NCBI GenBank assembly: GCA_002362385.1
Contig: DEUB01000046.1
Location: 62,001 to 126,000, forward strand
Direction: 5' to 3'
Source: Lachnospiraceae bacterium UBA3273
Lineage (GTDB): Bacteria; Bacillota; Clostridia; Lachnospirales; Lachnospiraceae
Length of the DNA: 64,000 bases
Shown here in pieces: positions 18,526 to 27,480 of this stretch (the stretch's first letter is position 1; every line of letters starts with the position of its first letter). The position numbers and the translations under genes were made by a program. The notes beneath the pieces are model-generated. The model saw only the letters and a program-made list of their open reading frames with translations. It ran no database searches and was not told the DNA's origin.

Positions 18526-18621
18526 TCCAACATACTCCTGACTTTAAATTTATTTCCTCAGGCAATGCGCCAAACGCCATGCCTGCACGAATATTTGACC
18601 AATGCCGCTAGGATCAATTAA

Positions 18622-19443
18622 CTATTCCACAGCAGAAAAATCGTGATATTTGATCAATTGTTCGATCAATTCATTTTTTATGATCGTAGCTTCATATCCG
18701 GGATTATGATACAATTTTCTCAACAAATATTCCATTGTCAGATTGCCGTCCCGCCATTTTCCGCCTAATCCCAAATGCGTTACATCCATATAAGGCACCT
18801 CCAGGCTTAAAGCCAGATCCGCCAGCTCGTCCGCCATTCCTTTTTTATCATGCAGATGGACGCCGCAGTCTATTCCGATCTCTTTGCAGATAGAAATTGT
18901 ATTTTTTACATATTCCGCATTCATCACACTCTCCGTATCGGCAAATTCTATGGCATGGACCCCCTTATCCTTTGCAAACTCGGCAAATTTCCTGTTGGTT
19001 TCCATGGAATTATATCCGGCGCTGGTATAATTAACAAATACCTCATACCCCAGCCCCATGGCCTCATCCACATACTGCTCCAAAATTTTCAGATCCGTCT
19101 CATGGGATCTTGTTAAGATCCGCACAGTATCGATTACGCTTTCGTTACGGGGCAAAAGCTTAGAAAGAGGACGCTGAATATCTCTCATGGCAGATAATTT
19201 GGTTATATTTTTTATCGGTCTGAATATTTCAGTTAATTGCTCGTTATGTAAACTACAATACCTCATATCCCCTCGTCCCGGGTCTGCCTCCTCATTATGA
19301 AAAAATCCCAATTCTACATAATCAATTCCGTTAGACTGCGCAAACTTATATACATTCCGGGCAAAAACGGTATCAAAGTGCCATCCTGTCTGATACCCCA
19401 CCTCGCGTAATGTACAATCAAATATTTTTACACCTTTTAACAT
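18622..19443 (-). CDS. HMGL-type (DmpG/LeuA fold) aldolase
   Basis: These TIM-barrel metal enzymes form or break C-C bonds between pyruvate or acyl-CoA and an aldehyde or keto acid. The 273-residue protein has the defining start FDCTLREVGYQ (residues 8-18), the metal-binding HLHDKKG near 196 (HxH), and a glycine-rich GLGGKWRDGN near 225. It lacks the C-terminal domain of isopropylmalate synthase and resembles the 4-hydroxy-2-oxovalerate aldolase group. Beside a LuxC-type reductase that makes aldehydes and a ThDP enzyme that handles 2-oxo acids, it probably adds a three-carbon unit to an aldehyde. The direction and partner are inference. Confidence 0.87.
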   Translation of the reverse strand: MLKGVKIFDCTLREVGYQTGWHFDTVFARNVYKFAQSNGIDYVELGFFHNEEADPGRGDMRYCSLHNEQLTEIFRPIKNITKLSAMRDIQRPLSKLLPRNESVIDTVRILTRSHETDLKILEQYVDEAMGLGYEVFVNYTSAGYNSMETNRKFAEFAKDKGVHAIEFADTESVMNAEYVKNTISICKEIGIDCGVHLHDKKGMADELADLALSLEVPYMDVTHLGLGGKWRDGNLTMEYLLRKLYHNPGYEATIIKNELIEQLIKYHDFSAVE

Positions 19444-19483
19444 ACTGCTGCCTCCTGTTTTTTTACACTCTGCTTTCCGCCTG

Positions 19484-20227
19484 TTACCTCAATCCTCCGT
19501 CTATCCGAAGAGTCTGGGAGGTAATAAACGAAGACATATCAGCCCCCAGAAAAACGACCGCATCCGCAATTTCTTCCGGTCTTCCCTTACGTTTCATAAT
19601 ATTCATAGAAAGGGCTATGGCCTCATCTTCTTCACTCATGGAATTTCCCATATCAGTAGCAGTCAATCCCGGCGCAACGGCATTGACCCTGATCCCAAAA
19701 TTTCCAAGTTCTATGGCAAGCCTTTTTACGGCGCCTATGACTGCCGCCTTACTGGCGGAATATTCCACATTGGCTCCGCCGTCAAATGCTGCTGAGGAAG
19801 AGACAAAAATAATACTTCCCTTCTTATTACGCATCATATTTTTGGAAATCAACTGGGTCAGATATAAGCCTGAAAACAAATTGACCTGAAACGTCTCCCT
19901 GACAATATCCATTTTTGTCATGGCCAGCTGGCTTAAAGGATTGGACATTCCGATATTATTTACCAGCACATCGATCGGCTTTTTTGTCTTCATGATCTCT
20001 TTTACCGCATCTTTTATTGTTTCTTCCCGTCCGAAATCAGCATATACCGGCACGATTTCCCGGCCGCTCTCCTCTGACAGCTTCTTACAGTATGCCTCAA
20101 ATTCGGGATTTTCCTTTCTGATAACTGCAAAAACATCCGCCCCGTTTTTTACAAAAGCTTCTAAGACCGCCTTGCCGATCCCTCTGTTACATCCTGTGAT
20201 TACCGCTGTTTTACCTTTTAACAACAT
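19484..20227 (-). CDS. Short-chain dehydrogenase/reductase (second SDR of cluster)
   Basis: This is an NAD(P)-dependent oxidoreductase of 247 residues. It has the cofactor motif TGCNRGIG near 11-18, NNIG near 88, and the catalytic Ser/Tyr/Lys as VSSSAA and YSASK near 153. A longer frame reaching 20410 exists, but its first 61 codons only shadow the LuxC gene. The ATG at 20227 overlaps the LuxC stop as TAATG and has GGGAG upstream. It resembles FabG-type 3-oxoacyl reductases and the other SDR in this cluster, so it probably reduces a ketone or aldehyde formed here. Confidence 0.9.
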   Translation of the reverse strand: MLLKGKTAVITGCNRGIGKAVLEAFVKNGADVFAVIRKENPEFEAYCKKLSEESGREIVPVYADFGREETIKDAVKEIMKTKKPIDVLVNNIGMSNPLSQLAMTKMDIVRETFQVNLFSGLYLTQLISKNMMRNKKGSIIFVSSSAAFDGGANVEYSASKAAVIGAVKRLAIELGNFGIRVNAVAPGLTATDMGNSMSEEDEAIALSMNIMKRKGRPEEIADAVVFLGADMSSFITSQTLRIDGGLR

Positions 20228-21444
20228 TACTTTTCTCCCACATATATGATTCTGGTCATGGCCTCGATCATACGAAAGCCGTCCCAGACAAATTCCAGAT
20301 CCATGGTCTTTCCCATAGCTACGATGCGGTCCACTCCGCGCACCCCATATTTTATTATCATTTCTTTTACCGTACCGGCATCTATTCCCAAAAGGGAAAC
20401 GGTCTGACATCCCTTGGCCAGCAATGGAAGGATATCCGTGAGTTTTGAGGCTTCATACTCGAAAAAATAGCCGCCGCCGGGTTTATTCTCCATTAACTCC
20501 TCCGTCAGCTTCTGCACCTCCACACGCATAAGCCTGTTTCCCTCTCCCTTTAACAGTCTGATTCCCCCCGTTTTCATAGCCAGGGAACAAAACGACGCAT
20601 ATTTGTCTACCGCCATAATGGGCTGCATACAATATTCCCGTTCCACCTTTTTCTCCAATGTCCTAAAAAAACATTCCCTGGCCCTGGCCTTTTCATTTCC
20701 GAACCAGATGACTATTCTGGGAGAGCTGCATGCATTCTGGTCTGTATAATAAGTATCCGTATAAAACTTTTCTGCCACTTTCTCCGGATCCTCTTTCAAA
20801 TAAGCATCCGCATCAACAAGCGCCAGAGAATACCGGTCTGCAAAAGTCAGTTCTATTGCCCTTGGCGGCAGAACCGCTTTCCTGATCTTTAAAATCGTCT
20901 GGTCTCCCCCCCAGATAATACGGATATCACAGATAGATGATAAATATTGTGTGATAGATTCATCATGGGGATAACGCAGAATACAGAAATACGGTTCCAA
21001 AGCTTTATATTTTTCAGACAGAAGCCTGTTTATTGCCTCACAGATCAACGAGACCTGCATAAAAGGCTTGTCCGATACCCTTACGATACATCCGTTTCCT
21101 GCCAGAAGCGATGAGGTCATGGATACGGCAAAATTGACCGGCACGTTGGAGGGAGCGATATGAAAGGCAATCCCCCTTCCCAAACGACTGTCCCTGTCAT
21201 GATATTTGTCCCTTTCCTTTAACAGCGAAGAGTTTCTGATCCAGTAAGCGTAAGAGATCACATCCACATAATCCTTTGCCCGTTCATCCGATAACAGCAT
21301 TCTGGATAAATCCGCCAAAAAATCCGTCATTTTCTGTGAAAACATAGGAAGCGCGCGTAATTTACCGCTTTGCATCAGATTTTTTTTACTGCCCACAAGA
21401 AATTGGATTTTTTGAAATACATTCTTATCAAGATCCTGTTCCAT
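20227..21444 (-). CDS. LuxC-like acyl reductase (copy 1)
   Basis: LuxC reduces an activated acyl group to an aldehyde with NADPH by way of an enzyme-bound thioester. The 405-residue protein shows GRGIAFHIAPSNVPVNFAVS, the aldehyde-dehydrogenase-like segment IRIIWGGDQTI, and the catalytic Cys in DQNACSSPR near 240. A GTG at 21474 would add ten residues, but that stretch only mirrors the conserved LuxE C-terminus in another frame. I therefore prefer the ATG at 21444, which overlaps the LuxE stop by 17 bp. It pairs with the LuxE copy directly upstream and is a paralogue of the gene at 25194-26414. No luciferase genes are present. Confidence 0.9.
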   Translation of the reverse strand: MEQDLDKNVFQKIQFLVGSKKNLMQSGKLRALPMFSQKMTDFLADLSRMLLSDERAKDYVDVISYAYWIRNSSLLKERDKYHDRDSRLGRGIAFHIAPSNVPVNFAVSMTSSLLAGNGCIVRVSDKPFMQVSLICEAINRLLSEKYKALEPYFCILRYPHDESITQYLSSICDIRIIWGGDQTILKIRKAVLPPRAIELTFADRYSLALVDADAYLKEDPEKVAEKFYTDTYYTDQNACSSPRIVIWFGNEKARARECFFRTLEKKVEREYCMQPIMAVDKYASFCSLAMKTGGIRLLKGEGNRLMRVEVQKLTEELMENKPGGGYFFEYEASKLTDILPLLAKGCQTVSLLGIDAGTVKEMIIKYGVRGVDRIVAMGKTMDLEFVWDGFRMIEAMTRIIYVGEK

Positions 21445-22504
21445 AGGTATCACTGCACCCCCTAAGTTCAGCACTTTTCATTCTCCCGAATATGCGGATA
21501 TACTTCCCTTTCCTTCCGCAAGGGCAGTCATCCTCTCCCAGGATAACGCCCTCATCCTCCGTAAGAAGAGAATGCCCCGGATAAGATCTGGGCAAAACGG
21601 AAAGCACCTGTACAATTCCTTTCTCTCCTATTTTACAGGGGGAAAAATCCATGGGATTCCTTACGATCACATCCGAATATATACTGGCATGAAGATGTCC
21701 GCATTCGCACTCCGCATAAATACATCCTGTCTGTTCTACCATCCCGTAATGATCCAAGAAATGATGAATACCGCATAATTTTCCAAAAGAGTTTTTAAAG
21801 TCCCCATTGGTTACGGACTGGGACGCCAATTTTTTCCATCCGCCCCCTGTCATAAGAAAAGCGTTTGACAAATCATATTTATGAGTTTTTTCATCCAGCA
21901 CTTTATAAAAATGCTGCCATACAATAAATGTAAACCCGAATATTAAAAAAAAGGAATCCTGATATTTTTGAAGAAACGCTTCAAAAACTTCCTGATTAAG
22001 AGACATATCGTCATTTAATGCGAAAACCATCTCTTTTGCTATAACACGAAGACCGATGATTGCAGCCCCTCTTGCGCTGAACTTACTCCTGTCCTTTAAA
22101 ACAGAGGGCGTGTCGATCACAAGCACCGGAATCCTTTTTTTCCCGATGTAATCCCCTAAAATGCGTACCATAACCTTTTGCTGGACCATGGCATTTTCTT
22201 TATCCACGTATATTCTGGAAACTTTCTGTCCCGTTGTCCCCGACGAAGTCATAGTCTTAAATACATCTTCAGGTTTGATACTCATCAGGTCACATTCTTT
22301 AAACATTCTGACAGGAAAAAACGGAATATCTTCACAGGTCTTTATATTATCCTGATCATAACCTACGCTTTCTAAAAACCGGGCATATTCTTTACAATGC
22401 TCTCTATGGTATTCTGTCAACTCTTTCAGTTCCCCAAAAAGTCTTTCCTGTTTCTCTTCCTTACTCAAAGAATAAGGCTTTAGTTGATGAAAGGTCTCAA
22501 TCAT
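21428..22504 (-). CDS. LuxE-like acyl-protein synthetase (copy 1)
   Basis: LuxE activates a carboxylic acid with ATP as acyl-adenylate and passes it, by way of a Cys, to LuxC. The 358-residue protein has the adenylate-forming P-loop MTSSGTTGQKVSR near 90 and a GGGWKKL motif. HYGMVEQTGCIYAECECG carries the conserved Tyr-Gly-Met-x-Glu-Gln signature, and the C-terminus is ELRGCSDTYG. The fused reductase step is supplied by the overlapping LuxC gene. It overlaps the transketolase C gene by 8 bp. The natural substrate is probably not a fatty acid for light production; it could be a short or hydroxylated acid made in this pathway. Confidence 0.9.
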   Translation of the reverse strand: MIETFHQLKPYSLSKEEKQERLFGELKELTEYHREHCKEYARFLESVGYDQDNIKTCEDIPFFPVRMFKECDLMSIKPEDVFKTMTSSGTTGQKVSRIYVDKENAMVQQKVMVRILGDYIGKKRIPVLVIDTPSVLKDRSKFSARGAAIIGLRVIAKEMVFALNDDMSLNQEVFEAFLQKYQDSFFLIFGFTFIVWQHFYKVLDEKTHKYDLSNAFLMTGGGWKKLASQSVTNGDFKNSFGKLCGIHHFLDHYGMVEQTGCIYAECECGHLHASIYSDVIVRNPMDFSPCKIGEKGIVQVLSVLPRSYPGHSLLTEDEGVILGEDDCPCGRKGKYIRIFGRMKSAELRGCSDTYGTGS

Positions 22505-23480
22505 GTTTCATCATGCTCCATTCTTCTTTGATCTTCCCGGCAATCTGCCCTGCTGTCAATCCTCTTTGTTCCCATATATATCTTTGTGACCCTGCTTTTG
22601 CAAAACAATCTTCAAAGCCGATCAATACCTGTTTGGGACTTTTTTCAAAACCGGCTTTATATTCAGCTACGGCGCTGCCCATCCCGCCGATCACATTATG
22701 CTCTTCTACCGTTACTACCATGGAATAATTTTCAAAAATCTCTGCCAGTCCTTCTTTATCGATCGGTTTTATGGTATGCATATTGAATACAGAAACAGAT
22801 ATTCCTTCTTCTTCCAGCAGATCAGCCGCTTTTAAAGCTTCGCTTACCATAAGTCCCGTAGCAATGACCGCGACCATCCGTCCTTCCCTTAATGGCACAA
22901 GCCTTCCCATTACAAATTCATAATCTTCTTTATAGACAACAGGACAATTCAAGCCTCCGCTCAGACGGATATAAACCGGTCCCTGCACCGCCGCCGCATA
23001 TTCCGCCGCTTTTACAGCTTCTAAACAGTCGCAAGGCGATAATACGGTTAAATTGGGCAGGGCGCGCATAAACGCCATATCTTCCGTTGCCCAATGGGAG
23101 ACGCCGGATTTTGCCGCAACCACGCCTGCCGAAGAACCGATCAGCTTTATATTGCATTGCAGATGGGACAAATGCTGCCTCACATGTTCAAGGCTCCTGA
23201 CCGCAATAAAGGACGCGTATGTAGTAGCAAATACGCAGTCTCCTTCCATAGCAAGGCCCGCTGCGATTCCAATCATATTCTGTTCTGCAATTCCTATATT
23301 TAAAAATTTTTCCGGGTATGCATTACGAAATCTGTCCATTCCCGATAACAATGCCAGATCGGCCGTCAACAGTTTTATGTTTTCCTGACCGGATGCGATC
23401 TCCGGCATGGCAATAGCGAATACTGCGCCTCTTTGTCCTAATTTGGACCAGGCCCTGATGTTGACCGGTGTTACTTTCAT
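22497..23480 (-). CDS. Transketolase, C-terminal subunit
   Basis: Split transketolases carry the cofactor domain on one gene and the pyrimidine-binding domain on another. This 327-residue half has the ThDP pyrimidine domain with the catalytic Glu in NIGIAEQNMIGIAAGLA near 67, and a C-terminal swivel domain (VVTVEEHNVIGGMGSAVAEY). It needs the partner gene at 23477-24373, whose stop it overlaps by 4 bp. A transketolase would move a two-carbon ketol unit onto an aldehyde, which LuxC can supply. A housekeeping pentose-phosphate role cannot be ruled out, but the tight operon position argues for a pathway-specific job. Confidence 0.92.
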   Translation of the reverse strand: MKVTPVNIRAWSKLGQRGAVFAIAMPEIASGQENIKLLTADLALLSGMDRFRNAYPEKFLNIGIAEQNMIGIAAGLAMEGDCVFATTYASFIAVRSLEHVRQHLSHLQCNIKLIGSSAGVVAAKSGVSHWATEDMAFMRALPNLTVLSPCDCLEAVKAAEYAAAVQGPVYIRLSGGLNCPVVYKEDYEFVMGRLVPLREGRMVAVIATGLMVSEALKAADLLEEEGISVSVFNMHTIKPIDKEGLAEIFENYSMVVTVEEHNVIGGMGSAVAEYKAGFEKSPKQVLIGFEDCFAKAGSQRYIWEQRGLTAGQIAGKIKEEWSMMKHD

Positions 23481-24373
23481 TTTGAAACACCTCCTAAAAC
23501 CTCTTTTCTTGCCGCCTCATACTGCTCTTTTGATAACCTGTGATGATGCCACTCCGGCCTGTTCTCCATAAAAGATACGCCTTTTCCCTTTACGGTATCT
23601 GCAATAATAACATGCGGCTTTCCTATTTCTCTTTCGGAAAACGCACGCAGCAGGTCCTGTATATCATGCCCGTCGCATTCGCTGACAAACCAGTTAAAGC
23701 TCTTCATTTTATCTTTTAACGAATCTATACCCATAACTTCTTCTGTATCCCCGTCATAAGAAAGATGGTTACGGTCTATGATCGCCGTAACCGTATCCAG
23801 CTTATATTGGGCCGCTGACATAAAGGCTTCCCATATAGAGCCTTCATTCAGTTCTCCGTCCCCCATTAACACATAAACATGCGTGGGACGGCTGTGCTCT
23901 CTTGCATTTAAAGCGATTCCAATTCCTACGGAAACAGCCATACCGAGGCTTCCGCCGGAATATTCCAGTCCGATTTCGACCCGTTTGGGATATCCGGTAA
24001 GACGCCCTCCGTCCTTCTGAAATTCCAGTAATTCCTCCCGCTCTATAAAGCCGGCTTCTGCCAAGGCGGGAAAATGTGCCAGCACGCAATGATTTTTGCT
24101 GGGAATAAAACGATCTCTGTTCTGATTAAAGGGATCTTCCTTATCAAAACGCAGGATCTGCCCGTATAATACGGCCAATATTTCTATACAGGAAAGGCTT
24201 CCGCCCAGATGCGAACCGTTTTGTCCGGATGCAAGCGCCATGTCCAATGCGGCAAGCCGCATCCTTTTTGCCATTTCTGTAAGCCTTTCTATCTGATTTT
24301 CATTTTCCTTTCCTTTACGGTTTGTTGCCGTTTCGTTCTCCGCCACTACTTTATCCTCATTTATTTTTGTCAT
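23477..24373 (-). CDS. Transketolase, N-terminal subunit
   Basis: This 298-residue protein carries the ThDP diphosphate-binding domain. It has GQNGSHLGGSLSCIEIL near 50, GSLGMAVSVGIGIALNA near 143, and the cofactor motif GDGELNEGSIWEA near 171 leading to DRNHLSYDG. The first 30 residues are a polar extension (EDKVVAENETATNRKGKENE) not usual for the family, although the ATGA overlap with the SDR gene supports this start. Its sequence is of the split type common in Clostridia and archaea. Confidence 0.92.
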   Translation of the reverse strand: MTKINEDKVVAENETATNRKGKENENQIERLTEMAKRMRLAALDMALASGQNGSHLGGSLSCIEILAVLYGQILRFDKEDPFNQNRDRFIPSKNHCVLAHFPALAEAGFIEREELLEFQKDGGRLTGYPKRVEIGLEYSGGSLGMAVSVGIGIALNAREHSRPTHVYVLMGDGELNEGSIWEAFMSAAQYKLDTVTAIIDRNHLSYDGDTEEVMGIDSLKDKMKSFNWFVSECDGHDIQDLLRAFSEREIGKPHVIIADTVKGKGVSFMENRPEWHHHRLSKEQYEAARKEVLGGVSK

Positions 24374-25122
24374 GACTGCAATCTTCCCCCGTCTATTACC
24401 AGTACCTGTCCGGTTATAAAAGCCGCCTTATCAGACGCCAGATAAACCATAGCTTCCGCAATTTCTTCCGGCTCCGCCATCCGGTTAAGAACAGTTCTTT
24501 CTAAAACACGCTCTATTTCTTTATCGCTTTTGTAATGTCCCATGCGGGTATTTACCAGCCCCGGCGCAATAGCGTTTACTCTGATCCCCATATTCCCCAG
24601 TTCTTTGGACAATGCCTTCGTGGCATAAATAAGCGCCGCTTTGCTGGAGCCATAGGCTATGTATCCTTCCGCCGCTTCTACCCCCCCTACGGAGGCCATA
24701 TTAATGATAACGCCTCTTTTGCGGCGCATCATCAGCCGCGAAACAAGCTGTGTTATATAAATCTGTGAAAAAAAATTTATTTGAAAAACCTCTTTCAGGG
24801 TCTCCATGGATGTCATCTGAAATACACCGCCATGAGCCATTCCTGCATTATTGATAAGTACGTCTATGGGAAGTTTTTCCTTTGCAATCGAAGCAATCTG
24901 CTCTTTTACCGCCTGTTCATCTTTTAAATCAAAATAGACAGGTTTGATCCAGACATGATTTTTTTCTGCAAGCTCCAATATTTTGTTTTCAAATTCGTCA
25001 CTCTTTTTATGGGAACAGGCCCAAATATTTCCTCCATTGGATGCCAGCTTTTCCAAAGCCGCAGTGCCGATTCCTCCGCCGGCTCCCGTTATCAGAATAT
25101 TTTTCCCTTCCAACTCTCTCAT
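24370..25122 (-). CDS. Short-chain dehydrogenase/reductase (first SDR of cluster)
   Basis: This NAD(P)-dependent oxidoreductase has 250 residues. It shows TGAGGGIG near 13-20, NNAGMAHGG near 88, and Ser/Tyr/Lys in MASVGG and YGSSK near 155. It looks like a paralogue of the SDR at 19484-20227. It is the first gene behind the internal promoter at 25169-25197 and is coupled by an ATGA overlap to the transketolase N gene. The substrate is presumably a ketone or aldehyde intermediate. Confidence 0.9.
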   Translation of the reverse strand: MRELEGKNILITGAGGGIGTAALEKLASNGGNIWACSHKKSDEFENKILELAEKNHVWIKPVYFDLKDEQAVKEQIASIAKEKLPIDVLINNAGMAHGGVFQMTSMETLKEVFQINFFSQIYITQLVSRLMMRRKRGVIINMASVGGVEAAEGYIAYGSSKAALIYATKALSKELGNMGIRVNAIAPGLVNTRMGHYKSDKEIERVLERTVLNRMAEPEEIAEAMVYLASDKAAFITGQVLVIDGGRLQS

Positions 25123-25168
25123 AATTGCCGCCCCATCTGTTCCGTTTTTAATAGTTTTTCACAAAATC

Positions 25169-25197
25169 ATTTTATTATAGCGTCATTATTTTGTCAA
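25169..25197 (-). promoter_or_regulatory. Internal promoter between LuxC copy 2 and the first SDR
   Basis: On the minus strand, a perfect TTGACA (25192-25197) is followed after exactly 17 bp by TAAAAT (25169-25174). The -35 box lies across the LuxC copy 2 stop codon. It would let the SDR-transketolase-LuxE/C copy 1 block be expressed apart from the upstream genes. Confidence 0.7.
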
Positions 25198-26414
25198 TAT
25201 TGACCGAATCCATCAACAATCCTGGACATTGTTCTGATCAAATCATATCCATCCCAGATCAAAGAAAAATCAGCCGTATGCCCCACCGGTACGACCCTGT
25301 CTATGCCGCTGATACCGTTTGTCTTAATGAAGGAAATCAGTTCTTCCTTATCCGCACCATAATACGACAACGTCTGAAATTTTTCTGTGACAACCGATCT
25401 CAACGCATTAAAATTTACATCTCCATATTCGAAAAAGCTTCCTCCCGGGCATGTAAAACCAGCTATTTCAGGCACCAGCTCCATAAGTTCCATGCGGTTG
25501 ATCAAATTGGCACTTTTCCTTTCAAATTTTATTCCCGGAATTACAGCAGCCGCCTTATATTCTGTCATCAGCTTATCTACAGCCACTTTGGGTCCCACCT
25601 GATATTTATCCTTTAAAAAGTCAGAAACAGCAGACCAGAACCGCTCCTTTGCCGCTTTTATTTCATCCGCCTCCCCTATCCAATAAATCAGACGGGGCGA
25701 AGAACAGGCATTTTGATCGAACAAATAAGTATCATTATAAAAATCCCCTGCCAGCCTGTCCATTCTTTTTTCCGCAAGGACAGTCCGGGCGCCTAACACA
25801 CAAAGGGAATATCTGTCGGCAAAGGTTATTTCACTGCTTCTTGGTCGCAGAGGACTTTTCCTGATCTCTCCGATAGTCTGGTCTCCGCCCCATATTACCC
25901 TTACCGCACACAGTTTTGAGAGATGATCCGTTATTTCACGTTTTTTTCCATAGGTAAATAAGGCAATATACCTTCCGATATCCCTCTCCTGATTTTTCGT
26001 TTCCTTTGATGCTTCTCTTAAAAGTCTGCCGATCATATGCGTCTGGGCAAAATCTTTTTCCGAGACCCTGACAGCACACGGATTACCTGCCAAAAGCGCC
26101 GCGGCCATAGAATAGGCAAAATTAATTGCCACATTGGAAGGCGCTATATGAAAAGTCAGTCCTCTTCCCAATCTGTTTTTCTCACTATAGTTTTTTTTCA
26201 ACTGCTCTATATGCGCTCTCCTGCAGAAAAAGCCAAAGGTAAGCACATCCGGATAATTTCTGCACTCTTTATCATGCCTGATAAGATCAGACAATTTATC
26301 CAGAAAAGAACATACTCCCTCGTCAAAAATATCTAAAGCCGGAAGCTCTGCCATTTCTTCAAAACAGCAGGTTTCCGGATAGTAAAACCGGATATCATCA
26401 TATTCCTTCTGCAT
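25194..26414 (-). CDS. LuxC-like acyl reductase (copy 2)
   Basis: This 406-residue paralogue of the gene at 20227-21444 has the same landmarks. These are LGRGLTFHIAPSNVAINFAYS, VRVIWGGDQTIGEIR, the catalytic Cys in DQNACSSPR near 233, and a VDRVVPVGH-type closing segment (SGIDRVVPVGHTADF). It should reduce an acyl thioester or acyl-adenylate-derived ester to an aldehyde with NADPH. As with copy 1, the ATG at 26414 is preferred to a start 30 bp upstream, and it overlaps the LuxE stop by 17 bp. Lying just after the ACP and ligase genes, this copy may act on the ACP-bound acyl group. Confidence 0.9.
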   Translation of the reverse strand: MQKEYDDIRFYYPETCCFEEMAELPALDIFDEGVCSFLDKLSDLIRHDKECRNYPDVLTFGFFCRRAHIEQLKKNYSEKNRLGRGLTFHIAPSNVAINFAYSMAAALLAGNPCAVRVSEKDFAQTHMIGRLLREASKETKNQERDIGRYIALFTYGKKREITDHLSKLCAVRVIWGGDQTIGEIRKSPLRPRSSEITFADRYSLCVLGARTVLAEKRMDRLAGDFYNDTYLFDQNACSSPRLIYWIGEADEIKAAKERFWSAVSDFLKDKYQVGPKVAVDKLMTEYKAAAVIPGIKFERKSANLINRMELMELVPEIAGFTCPGGSFFEYGDVNFNALRSVVTEKFQTLSYYGADKEELISFIKTNGISGIDRVVPVGHTADFSLIWDGYDLIRTMSRIVDGFGQY

Positions 26415-27480
26415 AAGTATCACTGCACCCCCTGAGTTCTGCATTTCGGATCCTGCCTTTTACCTTAAAATATTTCCCTTTACGTTTACACGGACAATCA
26501 TCTTCTCCCAAAATCACCCCCTCGTCTTCCGTTAGAAGAAGATGTCCGGGATAAGACCAGGGCAGAACAGAAACTGTTTCGATCAAGCCCTCTTCTCCAA
26601 TGGATGCAAGAGAAAAATCTCCGGGCCTCCGAATCAGGATGTCTGAAAATATCGAAGCGTGCAGATGCCCGTATTCACACTCCATATAAATCGTCCCCGT
26701 CTGTTCTGCCATGCCGTAATAATCGTAGACCTCTGAAATGCCGCAGACCTGACGCAGTTTTTCTTTAAAAGCTTTGGAAGAAATATGGAAGGAATCCAGT
26801 TTTTTCCATCCTCCCCCGTGGATCAGAACGCCCTTGGACAGATCGGGATGAAAGCCTGTCCTTTCCAGCTCGCTGCAAAAATACTGCCAGATCATAAATG
26901 TAAAGCCGAAAAGAAAGATCTTTTCCCCTTTATGCTTCTCCAAAAACATCTGAAGGCCTTCTAAATCCAGTTCCATATTTTCATTCAGCGCATACATTTT
27001 ATCTCTGCCAAATATGGAAAACCCCAATATACCTGCGCCTCTTGCAGAAAACATTTTTCTGTCTTTAAGAACTGCAGAGGAATCCAGAATCAACATCGGC
27101 AGCCGTTTATTTCCGAGAAAATCCCCTACGATCTTGGTCAAGGTTTTGGTCTGGAGCATCGATGTCTTTTGGTCCAGATAAATCCTGGATACCTGTTGTC
27201 CTGTAGTCCCTGAAGAGGTTATGGTTTTCTTAATTTCCTCCTCCTCTATACTCCTTAACTCCATATCTTTAAACATTCTTACCGGTAAAAAAGGCAGTTC
27301 TTCATAAGAACACACGTTATTTAAATTGACGTTTTCTGCCTCCAAAATTTTTTCATACGGCCTGCATGATTCTTTATGGTGCTTTGTCAGTTCCAGAAGA
27401 TATTTTGTTAAAAACGCTTCCTTTTCTTCTTTTCCTAAAGAATAAGGCGGATTTTCCAAACATTTTTCGTAATCAATCAT
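26398..27480 (-). CDS. LuxE-like acyl-protein synthetase (copy 2)
   Basis: This 360-residue adenylate-forming enzyme is a paralogue of LuxE copy 1. It has TITSSGTTGQQVSR near 87, HGGGWKKL, and YYGMAEQTGTIYMECEYG, and ends in ELRGCSDTYAEG. A frame starting at 27522 exists, but the ATG at 27480 has GGAG at an 8-9-nt spacing and overlaps the ligase stop, so I chose it. The pair of LuxE copies implies two different acids, or the same acid at two stages of chain growth, are activated. Confidence 0.9.
   Translation of the reverse strand: MIDYEKCLENPPYSLGKEEKEAFLTKYLLELTKHHKESCRPYEKILEAENVNLNNVCSYEELPFLPVRMFKDMELRSIEEEEIKKTITSSGTTGQQVSRIYLDQKTSMLQTKTLTKIVGDFLGNKRLPMLILDSSAVLKDRKMFSARGAGILGFSIFGRDKMYALNENMELDLEGLQMFLEKHKGEKIFLFGFTFMIWQYFCSELERTGFHPDLSKGVLIHGGGWKKLDSFHISSKAFKEKLRQVCGISEVYDYYGMAEQTGTIYMECEYGHLHASIFSDILIRRPGDFSLASIGEEGLIETVSVLPWSYPGHLLLTEDEGVILGEDDCPCKRKGKYFKVKGRIRNAELRGCSDTYAEGI

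Noticed and set aside
20228..20410. N-terminal extension of the second SDR frame
   Set aside because: Its 61 extra codons lie wholly inside the LuxC gene in another frame and encode no SDR segment; the ATG at 20227 has a coupling-type TAATG and an upstream GGGAG.
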